DNA of 46,785 nt from Vicinamibacterales bacterium. GTDB lineage: Bacteria; Acidobacteriota; Vicinamibacteria; Vicinamibacterales; JAKQTR01. Position numbers and translations under genes: made by a program. The notes below the pieces were generated by a model. That model saw only the letters and a program-made list of their open reading frames with translations, was not told the DNA's origin and did no database searches. The stretch is taken from positions 1-46,785 of the forward strand of contig JALOKU010000017.1 of assembly GCA_025456345.1 (NCBI GenBank). Direction: 5' to 3'. Of the stretch, positions 7,175-14,947 are shown piece after piece; position 1 is the first letter of the stretch; every line of letters starts with the position of its first letter.

Positions 7175-8140
7175 CTAGAAGAACTTCCTGGCGAGGTTGA
7201 AGCCGAGGTACCAGTTGTTGCCGCTCGGGCCGCCGCGTGCCACGTTGGCCAGCGTCGTGCCCTGATTGTTGGCGAAGGTGAGCTGGAACAGGTGGCCGCC
7301 GGCCCGCTGTTCGATGCCGAACGACACGTGGGTCGTTCCAGGGGCGTACCCGGACGCCCGCGGCGCGGCCTCGACAACGAAATACGTTGCGGACAGCACC
7401 CGGAGCCGGAGCCCGAAACCGATGATCGTCGTCGAGTTGTCGTCCACCAGGTCCGAGGGCTCGGGGTTGGTGTTGTTCACCCAGAAGGGATGCGCGTAGA
7501 TTGCAGCGCGCGTGCCGATCTCCCGCGAGATGACGGCGCCGATGGTCGGCGAGTACGTGTCGGTGAAGTTGTCGGTGCCTTCAATCGAACCGAACGCCGC
7601 GATGCCGACCGGCATCCTGGCGCTCTGTGTGAAGACGTCGTACTGCGAGAACAGCTGGATCGTGCTGTCGCTGGTGCGGTAGAAGCCCACCTGCCCGCCC
7701 GGGACCACGCCGTAGCGGAACTCGAAGCCGATGAGGGCGCCCGAGTCCATGCCCCAGAGGTCGCCAATCCCGCTGTCCTCGAGCGGCGAGTTGAACCGGT
7801 GCGTGAGCCGGAACGTCAGCCTGTTGCGCGGCACGCGCAGCGTCGTCGGCAGCGCGGAGAGCATGAAGTCCGGCTGCGCGAGGTTGACATCGAGATCGGG
7901 GTCGTCGGCCTGGACCGCCGCGGCCGGCGCCCCGGCGTCTGGCGGCCCCGGAGTCGAAGCGTCAGCCGGCGTCCCGGCGGGCGCGGGCGGTTCCTTCTTC
8001 GCATCCTTCGCCCGTTCGCCATTGTCGGCCACGCCCGGGGACTGGCCGGCCTGGGACGGCGGAGGATCGGCTGCCCGCGCGGGGATGGCAAACGCCAGGG
8101 CGATCAGGACACAGGCGATACGGGTGCGGATGCGCGTCAC
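7175..8140 (-). CDS. DUF5777-like outer-membrane beta-barrel protein
   Basis: The 321-residue product has a cleavable signal peptide (~1-24), a Pro/Ala-rich linker to residue ~78, and then beta-strand-rich sequence ending in aromatic residues (NWYLGFNLARKFF), as for outer-membrane barrels. Segments such as TTLRVPRNRLTFRLTHRF, WGMDSGALIGFEFRYG, QVGFYRTSDSTIQLFSQYD and AIYAHPFWVNNTN recall the DUF5777 family, which often accompanies periplasmic cytochromes and cupredoxin-like proteins. The role is unproven; a conduit or receptor in the outer membrane is the natural guess. It lies 11 nt after the cytochrome gene and 19 nt before the HxH lipoprotein in the same operon. Confidence 0.75.
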   Translation of the reverse strand: MTRIRTRIACVLIALAFAIPARAADPPPSQAGQSPGVADNGERAKDAKKEPPAPAGTPADASTPGPPDAGAPAAAVQADDPDLDVNLAQPDFMLSALPTTLRVPRNRLTFRLTHRFNSPLEDSGIGDLWGMDSGALIGFEFRYGVVPGGQVGFYRTSDSTIQLFSQYDVFTQSARMPVGIAAFGSIEGTDNFTDTYSPTIGAVISREIGTRAAIYAHPFWVNNTNPEPSDLVDDNSTTIIGFGLRLRVLSATYFVVEAAPRASGYAPGTTHVSFGIEQRAGGHLFQLTFANNQGTTLANVARGGPSGNNWYLGFNLARKFF

Positions 8141-8151
8141 AGCAGCCTCCT

Positions 8152-8607
8152 CTAGTCGTTCTTCGCGCCGAGCTCAATCCAGCGCCGGATGATCTGCATC
8201 TGGCCCGACGTCAGGAACGGTCCTGTTCCGCGGGGCATTCTCGAGCCGGCGATGTCGGCCGCGCCCTCGAGCTTGTGAATCAGGTAGCTGGCGTTGGGAT
8301 CGCCCGGCACGACGAAGATCGCTCCGGCCTTGAACCGGCTCGCCTGGCCGACAAGGGCCTGGTACGAACGGCCGTCGAGCAGCACGAGGCCGCCGGCGGG
8401 CGTCCGGCCGTTGTCGGTGTGACACCCGATGCAGGCGAGGCGACCGGACGAATCGGTGGTGTTGAAGATCTCCTGCTGGATGCTGGAGAAGGTCGGAACG
8501 AGATTCGGGGTCGGCCCCGCGACATCCGACAGCTTCTCGTCGCAGGCCGCCCCTGCGAGCGTCGCGGCCAGCCCGAGGGCCACCAGGGACAGGCGTATTG
8601 GTCTCAT
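8152..8607 (-). CDS. Periplasmic single-haem c-type cytochrome, probable lipoprotein
   Basis: The 151-residue product has a hydrophobic leader ending LAGAAC (Cys22, a plausible but imperfect lipobox). One haem site CIGCH lies at 59-63, and a Met in SRMPRGTGP near 124 may be the distal ligand. The end QMQIIRRWIELGA is common in small cytochromes of the planctomycete/acidobacterial type. It would carry electrons on the outer face of the inner membrane or within the periplasm. It sits 13 nt downstream of the CuA protein gene and 11 nt upstream of the DUF5777 barrel gene, and the CuA protein is an obvious electron partner. No catalytic domain is present. Confidence 0.85.
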   Translation of the reverse strand: MRPIRLSLVALGLAATLAGAACDEKLSDVAGPTPNLVPTFSSIQQEIFNTTDSSGRLACIGCHTDNGRTPAGGLVLLDGRSYQALVGQASRFKAGAIFVVPGDPNASYLIHKLEGAADIAGSRMPRGTGPFLTSGQMQIIRRWIELGAKND

Positions 8608-8620
8608 GGATTCCTCCGCT

Positions 8621-9019
8621 TCACCGGTTGCGTGGCGCGACGACGAGCGCGCTCTTCATGTCGTCGTGGCCGCGCCCGCAGTACTCCGAACACGTGATCG
8701 CGTAGCGTCCCGGAGCGGGGGCCGTGAACGACAGCGTCACGACCTCGCCGCCTCTCGGGATTGTCTTCTTGACCTTGAGCTTTCCGATCTCGATGCCGTG
8801 GGTGCCGTCGGCCGACCTGACATTGATGGTCACCTCGTCGCCTTCGACAACCTCCACCTGCTCCGGCAGGAACGCGAAGCGCTTGGCGGTCATCTCGACG
8901 GTGACCGCGCGGGGGGCCGGGGCCTCGGCCCGCGTCAGCGCCGGCGCGGCCGCCAGCGCGACGGCGGCGAGCACCGCAGCCGTGCCGCCGATTCTCATGA
9001 ACGTTGTCCGCACCTGCAT
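8621..9019 (-). CDS. Soluble CuA-type cupredoxin (cytochrome oxidase subunit II-like domain)
   Basis: The 132-residue product is a signal peptide (~1-32, ending TRAEA) plus a single cupredoxin domain. The binuclear CuA ligands are visible: His74 in DGTHGIEIG and the loop CSEYCGRGHDDM (Cys110, Cys114, His118, Met121). Unlike true oxidase subunit II it has no transmembrane hairpin, so it is a free periplasmic electron carrier or copper protein. The ATG at 9019 has AGGAG 6 nt upstream. It is the first gene of a four-gene operon behind a sigma54-type promoter, directly downstream of the gene for a sigma54 activator, which probably controls it. Confidence 0.88.
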   Translation of the reverse strand: MQVRTTFMRIGGTAAVLAAVALAAAPALTRAEAPAPRAVTVEMTAKRFAFLPEQVEVVEGDEVTINVRSADGTHGIEIGKLKVKKTIPRGGEVVTLSFTAPAPGRYAITCSEYCGRGHDDMKSALVVAPRNR

Positions 9020-9058
9020 CCAGCGCTCCTTTGGACGTGGGGTCCTCAGCCACTGAAG

Positions 9059-9073
9059 GCAAGGCGCGTGCCG
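9059..9073 (-). promoter_or_regulatory. Sigma54 (-24/-12) promoter of the CuA-cytochrome operon
   Basis: On the minus strand CGGCACG-CGCC-TTGCC gives GG-N10-GC with exact spacing and nearly the full consensus TGGCACG-N4-TTGCW. Transcription would start about 12 nt beyond, near 9047, leaving a ~28-nt leader with the AGGAG site of the CuA gene. Confidence 0.75.
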
Positions 9074-9130
9074 GGCTCGCGGCGCAGGAATGGCGGGATT
9101 TCACCCGCCTCCGGGCAAGGCGGCCGCGCG

Positions 9131-9171
9131 CCGCTTACGGCAGCCGTAAGCGGTTACGCGGCTCGTAAGCG
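9131..9171. promoter_or_regulatory. Tandem dyad sites, candidate enhancer for the sigma54 activator
   Basis: Two dyads with the same geometry lie side by side: CGCTTACG-N5-CGTAAGCG (9132-9152; perfect, and extendable by one pair) and CGGTTACG-N5-CGTAAGCG (9151-9171; one mismatch). Their centres are 19 nt apart and lie 70-90 nt upstream of the -24 box, the usual place for NtrC-family binding sites. They end just before the activator gene's stop codon. Confidence 0.7.
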
Positions 9172-9172
9172 A

Positions 9173-10549
9173 TCAGGGCTGGGGATCTGACAGGCGGTGC
9201 TTGGCGAGGTAGTGGCTCAGCGCGCGCTGGCTGATGCCCATCGCTTCGGCGGCGTCCTTCTTCACTCCTCCGGCGGCCTCGAGCGCGCGGCGGATCGTCT
9301 CGCGCTCCATCCATTCGAGGTTCTGGTGCAGGCGCGTCGACGGCAGGCCCGTCACGGCCGGCGTGGCGGCGTAAAGCCCCGAGATGGCGTCGGCCCGGAT
9401 CACGGGCTCTCGCGACAGCACGACCGCGCGCTCGAGGGTGTTCTCGAGCTCCCGCACGTTGCCCGGCCAGTCGTACCGCTGGAGCACCGCGAGGGCGGAT
9501 TCGTGGAGCTGCCGCGCCGGCTGCCCGCTGCGATGCGCATGCTTGACGACGAAATGGTCGGCCAGCACGGCGATGTCCTCGCGCCGCTCCCGCAGGGGCG
9601 GAATCCGGATCGGAATCACGTTGAGCCGGTAGAACAGGTCTTCCTGAAACCTGCCCTCCGCCACCATCTGGCGCAGGTCGCGGTTGGTCGCGGCGATGAC
9701 GCGCACGTCCACCTTCTGCGACCGCTCCGACCCGAGCGGCTCGAACTCCCGCTCCTGCAGCACGCGGAGCAGCTTCGCCTGGAGCGGCTGGCCGAGCATC
9801 GCAATTTCGTCGAGCAGGATTGAGCCGCCGTGCGCGAGGGCGAACTTGCCTTTCTTGTTCGCGGCCGCGCCGGTGAACGCGCCGCGGACGTGGCCGAACA
9901 GCTCCGATTCGAGGAGCGTGTCGGGAATGGCCGCACAGTTGACCTTGATGAGGGGCATGTCACGCTGGGCGCTGCGGTCGTGGATGGCCCGGGCCACCAG
10001 CTCCTTTCCCGTGCCAGTTTCGCCCGTGACGAGCACCGTGCTCTTGGTTTCCGCCACGCGCTCGAGCGTGCGGATCACCTCCTGCATGGCGCGGCTCCGG
10101 CCCACGATCCCGTAGTGATTGAACTCTTCGTCGCGTTCGCTCAGCAGGTAGCGGTGCTCGCTGCGGAGCCGCTGCAGCTCGACGGCGCGCCGCACCACGA
10201 CCAGCAGTTCGTCGATCTCGAACGGCTTCTGCAGGTAGTCCAGCGCTCCCAGCTTCATCGCCTCGATCGCGCTCTCGACGGTGGCGTGGGCCGTCATCAG
10301 CACGACCTGCGGGCGATCACCCGGGGCCACGTGCTGCGCCAGGTCCCGGATGAGGTCGAGACCGGTGAGGTCGGGCATGATGTTGTCGACGACGATGACG
10401 TCGAAGACCCGCTCGGACATCAGCCGCTGGGCGGCCAGACCGCTCGTGGCCTCGACCACCTCGTGGCCGTCTTCGCGCAGCGCCCGGCCTAGCCCCCGCA
10501 GGATGCGTTCTTCGTCGTCGGCAATCAGGACAGTCCCGTTGGCGGCCAT
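9173..10549 (-). CDS. NtrC-family sigma54-dependent response regulator
   Basis: From the ATG at 10549 (AAGGA 5 nt upstream) the product has 458 residues in three domains. The receiver domain (~5-120) has acid residues D11/D12, phosphoacceptor D55, T86 and K108. The AAA+ domain (~145-375) carries Walker A GETGTGK (166-172), the sigma54-contact loop GAFTGA (203-208) and Walker B LLDEI (D227/E228). The C-terminal Fis-type helix-turn-helix (~430-452) contains KKDAAEAMGISQRALSHYLAK. All key residues are intact. It is preceded by its likely kinase (17-nt gap) and followed by a sigma54 promoter with dyad sites, the expected target. A longer frame up to 11071 runs inside the kinase gene and is not real. 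Confidence 0.93.
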   Translation of the reverse strand: MAANGTVLIADDEERILRGLGRALREDGHEVVEATSGLAAQRLMSERVFDVIVVDNIMPDLTGLDLIRDLAQHVAPGDRPQVVLMTAHATVESAIEAMKLGALDYLQKPFEIDELLVVVRRAVELQRLRSEHRYLLSERDEEFNHYGIVGRSRAMQEVIRTLERVAETKSTVLVTGETGTGKELVARAIHDRSAQRDMPLIKVNCAAIPDTLLESELFGHVRGAFTGAAANKKGKFALAHGGSILLDEIAMLGQPLQAKLLRVLQEREFEPLGSERSQKVDVRVIAATNRDLRQMVAEGRFQEDLFYRLNVIPIRIPPLRERREDIAVLADHFVVKHAHRSGQPARQLHESALAVLQRYDWPGNVRELENTLERAVVLSREPVIRADAISGLYAATPAVTGLPSTRLHQNLEWMERETIRRALEAAGGVKKDAAEAMGISQRALSHYLAKHRLSDPQP

Positions 10550-10566
10550 GTGGTCCTTCCCCGGCG

Positions 10567-12402
10567 TCAAGCGCGCCCGTCGCCCGCCTCGCCCTTCGGC
10601 GCCGCCGGCAGCGTGAGGCGCACGTCCGTGCCTGAAGGCGTCCCGGCGGAGATGGTGATCGTACCTCCGAGCCCGTCGACGATGTTCCGGGCAATCGCCA
10701 GCCCGAGTCCCGTCCCGCCGCGGCGGGTCGTGAAGAACGGTTCGAACAGCCTCGCCGCCACTGCAGGGTCGATCCCGGGCCCGTCGTCGTGGACCACGAC
10801 GATCACGCCGCCCTCCGCCCGGGGCGTCGTGCGGATCTCGACCGACGCCCGATTGGACACGGCCGCGTCTCCTTCGGTGCGCGGCTCGGCGCGCACGGCC
10901 TGGGCGGCGTTCTGCAGGACGTTCACCAGGACCGTCCGCAAACGCTCGGGGTCGGTGCGAATCGCGGACAGCCCCGGCGCCAGCACGGCGCCGATGCCGA
11001 CACCAGCCCCGGCGGCCTGCACCGCCTGTGCCGCCTCGCGGCACATCGCGTTCGGGTCCACGTCCTGCCACGTGAACGTGATGGGCCTGGCGTAGTCGAG
11101 CACTTCGCTCACGATCCGGTTGAGGCGCACCACCTCCTGGTCGATGTCCTGGACCGCCTCCGCGCGCGCGTCGGCGCCGGCATCAGGCTGGCGCAGCGTG
11201 CGGGCCGCCGACTTGATGATCATCAGCGGGTTGCGAATCTCGTGGGCCACGACGCTGGACAGGCGGCCGAGCGAGGAGAGACGCTCGCGTTGCGCCGCTT
11301 CCTTCTCGAAGCGCGCGATGGAGTCGGTGAGCGTGTTGAAGGTCGATGCCAGCAGGCGTGCGTCCTCGTCGTCCCAGGATCCGGGGTGTACCGGGATCTT
11401 GCGGGTCAGGTCGCCCGTGGTGGCCACCTCCCGCATCACGCTGGTAATCGCGCCGAGCGGCCGCGTGACGGTCCGCGCGACGCCATAGCTGAGCACCGTT
11501 GCCAGCAGCATCGTCAACACGGCCGTCGCGCCGATGGCGGTCTGGATCGGGCCCAGGAAACGCAGCCGTTCGGTCCGCGATCGCAGCACCACGACGAACG
11601 GCGCTTCCGCCATCCCCGCCGCGAAGCCTGCCGGCCCTGCCCCGGCTCCGGCCCCGGACGACTGCATGAAGGGTCTCGACAGAAGGACGTACTCGGCGTC
11701 GCCCGACCAGGCCCGGGCCATCTGTCCCGACCGGTGTGCGCGGTCGACGGCCGGCCAGGATTCCCGCGGAAGCGTCGACGCGCGGACCCGATCGCCGAGG
11801 CCGAAGCCAATGTCGCTGCCCGTCAGTTGTTTGAAATCTGACGCCACCGCACCGTCGAGCAGGAAGCCCACGCTCAGGCTGCCGGCGAGGATCGCCGGCT
11901 CCCCTCCCACCGTGATGGGCACGCTCAGGACCTGCAGCAGGCCGTCCGCGTGGGGGCGGAATGACGACGAGGGAGCGCCGCCCAGCGCCGCGCGCACCGA
12001 CGGCAGCGCTGACGCCGTCTCGCGTTCGATCGCGAGCGGCCCCGCCAGCGCGAGGACACGCGCGTCACCGTCGGTGACGATGACCAGGCTCGAACCGGAG
12101 AGCATCTGCTGGTACTCGGCGGCCAGCGGCTGAACGGTTGGCGGGTCCCCGGTCGCGACCGCCGCCTTGAGCTTCGGCAGGTCCGCAATCAGGCGGGCCA
12201 GCACCGAGAAGTTCTCGACGAGCGCTTCCCCCTGCCGCCCGACAACGGCCCCGGACTCGACCAGTTCGCGCTGGAGATCCCATTCGGCCTGGGCCGTCAC
12301 GCGGGCATTGACAAACAGCGCCGTCGCCCCGGTGGCCACGATGACGAGCAGCGCCCCTGCCAGGAAGATGCGGTTCGTGAGCGAGGACAGGATCCGGGAC
12401 AT
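10567..12402 (-). CDS. NtrB-like sensor histidine kinase with periplasmic sensor domain
   Basis: The 611-residue product has a first membrane helix (~11-31), a ~250-residue periplasmic region that looks like a single/double CACHE sensor (VIVTDGDARVLALAG; LQVLSVPITVGGEPAILAG), a second helix (~284-306) and a HAMP linker. The HisKA domain has phosphorylatable His387 in VVAHEIRNPL, and the HATPase domain has NVLQNAAQAV, DDGPGID and GGTGLGLAIARNIV. It should sense a periplasmic signal and phosphorylate the sigma54 activator encoded 17 nt downstream. It starts 5 nt after the blue-copper gene, so sensor, regulator, copper protein and outer-membrane barrel are one operon. The signal is unknown; copper or redox state is a guess from context. 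Confidence 0.9.
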   Translation of the reverse strand: MSRILSSLTNRIFLAGALLVIVATGATALFVNARVTAQAEWDLQRELVESGAVVGRQGEALVENFSVLARLIADLPKLKAAVATGDPPTVQPLAAEYQQMLSGSSLVIVTDGDARVLALAGPLAIERETASALPSVRAALGGAPSSSFRPHADGLLQVLSVPITVGGEPAILAGSLSVGFLLDGAVASDFKQLTGSDIGFGLGDRVRASTLPRESWPAVDRAHRSGQMARAWSGDAEYVLLSRPFMQSSGAGAGAGPAGFAAGMAEAPFVVVLRSRTERLRFLGPIQTAIGATAVLTMLLATVLSYGVARTVTRPLGAITSVMREVATTGDLTRKIPVHPGSWDDEDARLLASTFNTLTDSIARFEKEAAQRERLSSLGRLSSVVAHEIRNPLMIIKSAARTLRQPDAGADARAEAVQDIDQEVVRLNRIVSEVLDYARPITFTWQDVDPNAMCREAAQAVQAAGAGVGIGAVLAPGLSAIRTDPERLRTVLVNVLQNAAQAVRAEPRTEGDAAVSNRASVEIRTTPRAEGGVIVVVHDDGPGIDPAVAARLFEPFFTTRRGGTGLGLAIARNIVDGLGGTITISAGTPSGTDVRLTLPAAPKGEAGDGRA

Positions 12403-12407
12403 TGGCG

Positions 12408-13100
12408 TCAGCGAATCACGAACGCGGCGTCGACCGCGCCGCCGGCATCAGGAATCGTCACGGTCCGGGTTTCGCGCACCTCGCCCTCATGCCAGACCGC
12501 GAGGGTGTACGAGCCGGGCGGCACTCCGGCGATCGTGAAGGCCCCCGCCTGGTCCGTGACGGCGAAGTAGCGGTGGGCAAACACCAGGATGTAGGCGCTC
12601 ATGTGGGAGTGGATGTCGCAGAACACCTGCACGACGCCGGGACGATCGAACCGGACGGCCTTGGACTTCCCGCGGGAGTAGCGTCCCAGATCGAACGCTC
12701 TGGTCTTCGACAGCGAGAAGACATTGTGAAAGGTCATGTCGCTGTTCGGGAAGTCCACCGTCGTGCCGACCGTGATGGCCAGGACGTGGGGCACGAAGGT
12801 CTGGTTCCGCTGATCCATCGAGGCCCGGCCCGGTTCGGGGAGTTCGAAGGCTCCGCGCGGTGCGGAGTCCAGGTAGACCACGGCCGGCCTGAACTCGACC
12901 GGCCGCCGGGGGGCCGCGCCGAGGGCCGCCGAAGCCGGCCGCGCCTCGGTGGCCAGTTGACTGCGCCGGATCTCCACCGAGCCCCGGATCACGCCATCGG
13001 CGCCGGCCGCCAGCGCGGCGCACGCAAGCCAGAGCGCCGCGGCGGCGGCTGTTGTCGCCGCCACCGATCGGGAAACACCGGAGCGTCGGCTTCCGTCCAT
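12408..13100 (-). CDS. Periplasmic blue-copper (plastocyanin-like) protein with carboxypeptidase-regulatory-like tail
   Basis: The 230-residue product has an N-terminal signal peptide (hydrophobic ~13-33). A cupredoxin domain (~95-175) shows His125 in DMTFHNVFSL and the copper loop CDIHSHM (Cys161, His164, Met167), a CxxHxxM type-1 copper arrangement. A short carboxypeptidase-regulatory-like beta domain follows (FTIAGVPPGSYTLAVWHEG). Similar proteins are often annotated as methylamine-utilisation-like, but no methylamine gene is present. It is encoded between an outer-membrane barrel and the histidine kinase, and could be the copper-binding input or an electron donor for this regulon. It has no haem motif. 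Confidence 0.82.
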   Translation of the reverse strand: MDGSRRSGVSRSVAATTAAAAALWLACAALAAGADGVIRGSVEIRRSQLATEARPASAALGAAPRRPVEFRPAVVYLDSAPRGAFELPEPGRASMDQRNQTFVPHVLAITVGTTVDFPNSDMTFHNVFSLSKTRAFDLGRYSRGKSKAVRFDRPGVVQVFCDIHSHMSAYILVFAHRYFAVTDQAGAFTIAGVPPGSYTLAVWHEGEVRETRTVTIPDAGGAVDAAFVIR

Positions 13101-13105
13101 CTGAC

Positions 13106-14329
13106 TCAGAACCAGAACAACAACTGCACGGCGCCCAGATGGCTGCGCCTGACCCGGCCGCCATCGCGCCAGTTACTCAGGACCGAGGCCTTCACCAACA
13201 GGCCCCGGTGAATGGTGACGCCCACGCCATACTCGAGGCGCGAGACGTCCGCTTCCCACGTTTCGACGCCGCCCGAGCCCTCGATGGCCGTGAACCGCAT
13301 CACGTCGCCCCGCATCGCCGCATAGAGGCGCGGATGCAGACGGACCTTGGTCTCCACGTAGCCGGCGCGCGATCCGAGCGGGTCGACGATGCGGGGAGCG
13401 TCGAGCGGCGGGACTCTCCAGTTGTTCGCCACAAACTCGCCCCTGAACAGCCAGCGGCCCCATGAGGCTTCCGCGTCGATCCCGAATGCGCGCTGATCGT
13501 CGTCGCCGGGCGGTGCGTCAGGCCGCGCCTCGCGCACGTTGTCGGCGACGAAGACGCCGCGCGCCGCCGACACGCCGACGGTGAAGGCGGGGACCGGATG
13601 CCACGCCACGCGGCCGGCGATCTGTCCGCCGCCGTTGTTGTCGCCGACCCTCGGGTCCGAGAGCGAGCCCACTGTGTACGACAGGACTCCTTCGAGAGTC
13701 GGGGGACCAACCCGGATCTGCACGCCGGTGTCCCATCGCTCCGCCGCAACCGTCGGCACGCCATTGTGCGGCGCCGTGTTTCCGACCGGATAACTGACGA
13801 GCCAGCCGCGGCCCTTCATCTTCAGCAGATCGTCCGCCGTCGCCGGCACCGCGTCCGGGCGGACGGAGGTGAGGTACTGATACGTCTGGGGCGACCCGAT
13901 GAGCGGGTTGTCCTGGGCGTAACTTCGGCGCGCAAACGTCCCAAACACCGGAGGGATGCGTCCGGCCTGGATGTCGAGCAGTTGGCTCGCCAGCGGACTG
14001 ATCCGCACGTACCAGGCATAGGGCGTGACGCCGGCGCCGGTTTCCGCCCGGATCTCCGTCAGGAACGCTATGCGGTCCGTCGCCCGGACCTCAATGGTTG
14101 CACCCGCTCTTACGCGCCTGATTGCGCTCGTCTCGTAGTCGGTGTAGGTGAACCAGCCCGGATCGTCGCTGCCGAACGTGACCGAGGCGTCTGCTCCGAT
14201 GAGCAGCCGGCCGCCGGCGAAGGTCACCGGCTCGGTCGGCCAGTGCTGAGCCGCAGCGGCACCGGCGGAACTCAGCCATAGGCCTGCGGCCAGGGCGGCG
14301 ACGCCGAGGGGGCATGAGCTGAGGTGCAT
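13106..14329 (-). CDS. Outer-membrane porin-like beta-barrel protein
   Basis: The 407-residue product starts with a signal peptide (~1-27, ending AAAAQ) and is rich in alternating hydrophobic strands with aromatic girdle residues, ending HLGAVQLLFWF with the C-terminal Phe typical of outer-membrane barrels. I do not recognise a named family. It is the first gene of the operon with the blue-copper protein (5-nt gap), kinase and regulator, suggesting transport or sensing of the same ligand. A ribosome site is not clear before the ATG at 14329. A weak sigma54-like sequence lies just upstream, and the divergent haem-binding gene starts at 14477. Confidence 0.75.
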   Translation of the reverse strand: MHLSSCPLGVAALAAGLWLSSAGAAAAQHWPTEPVTFAGGRLLIGADASVTFGSDDPGWFTYTDYETSAIRRVRAGATIEVRATDRIAFLTEIRAETGAGVTPYAWYVRISPLASQLLDIQAGRIPPVFGTFARRSYAQDNPLIGSPQTYQYLTSVRPDAVPATADDLLKMKGRGWLVSYPVGNTAPHNGVPTVAAERWDTGVQIRVGPPTLEGVLSYTVGSLSDPRVGDNNGGGQIAGRVAWHPVPAFTVGVSAARGVFVADNVREARPDAPPGDDDQRAFGIDAEASWGRWLFRGEFVANNWRVPPLDAPRIVDPLGSRAGYVETKVRLHPRLYAAMRGDVMRFTAIEGSGGVETWEADVSRLEYGVGVTIHRGLLVKASVLSNWRDGGRVRRSHLGAVQLLFWF

Positions 14330-14354
14330 CTATGGCGTACCAGCTTTATTCTAA

Positions 14355-14369
14355 GCACATTCCATGCCG
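14355..14369 (-). promoter_or_regulatory. Weak sigma54-like sequence before the barrel/sensor operon
   Basis: Minus strand CGGCATG-GAAT-GTGCT keeps GG-N10-GC and agrees with the consensus at most but not all positions. It would start transcription about 14 nt before the ATG at 14329. No copy of the CGTAAGCG dyad is seen nearby, so this is tentative. Confidence 0.25.
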
Positions 14370-14476
14370 CACCGGGGTGTATCCTGTCCGCCGGCGGCGG
14401 CGCATTGCCCCAAGAGGCATGGTAGTTGCAGAGGTTGGACCACGGATCGGCCGCCACCATGACACCTGGAGATCAC

Positions 14477-14947
14477 ATGACCTCTACCCTGCTGAAGCGA
14501 ATCGTGATCGGGCTCGCCATCGTCGTCGCCGGCATGCAGTTCTTCCGGCCCGACAGGACCAATCCGCCGATCGACGCCACGCAGTCGGTCGAGGCGGCGG
14601 CCACGGTTCCCCCCGAGGTCGGCGCAATCCTGAAGCGCAGCTGTTTCGACTGCCATTCCAGCGAGACCCGATGGCCGTGGTACAGCGGCGTGGTTCCAAT
14701 GGCGTGGGGCGTGGCCAATCACGTCACGGAGGGGCGCGCCGAGTTCAACTTCTCGGCGTGGGGCACCTACCCGGCGCGCAAGCGGGTCGCCATTCTCGAG
14801 AAGATGTGCGACCAGGTCAGGGAGGGGAAGATGCCGCTGAAGCAGTACCTGTGGCTGCACCGGGACGCCACGCTGTCGGAAGCCGACTGGAAGTCGGTCT
14901 GCAACTGGTCGATGGAAGAAGCCGACCGGCTGGCCGTTGCCCGGTAG
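14477..14947 (+). CDS. Membrane-anchored haem-binding domain protein
   Basis: The 156-residue product has one N-terminal membrane helix (LLKRIVIGLAIVVAGMQFF) and a periplasmic domain with a c-type haem site CFDCH in the context SCFDCHSSETRWPWYS, followed by PMAWGVANHVTEGRAEFNFS. This matches the small haem-binding domain proteins (PF14376-like) found beside cytochromes in Acidobacteria and Bacteroidetes. Its precise role is not known. The ATG at 14477 has GGAGA 4 nt upstream; the frame could extend to 14426 without support. It is divergent from the barrel/sensor operon and its stop directly abuts that of rseP (TAG then TTA) with no bases between. Confidence 0.82.
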   Translation: MTSTLLKRIVIGLAIVVAGMQFFRPDRTNPPIDATQSVEAAATVPPEVGAILKRSCFDCHSSETRWPWYSGVVPMAWGVANHVTEGRAEFNFSAWGTYPARKRVAILEKMCDQVREGKMPLKQYLWLHRDATLSEADWKSVCNWSMEEADRLAVAR

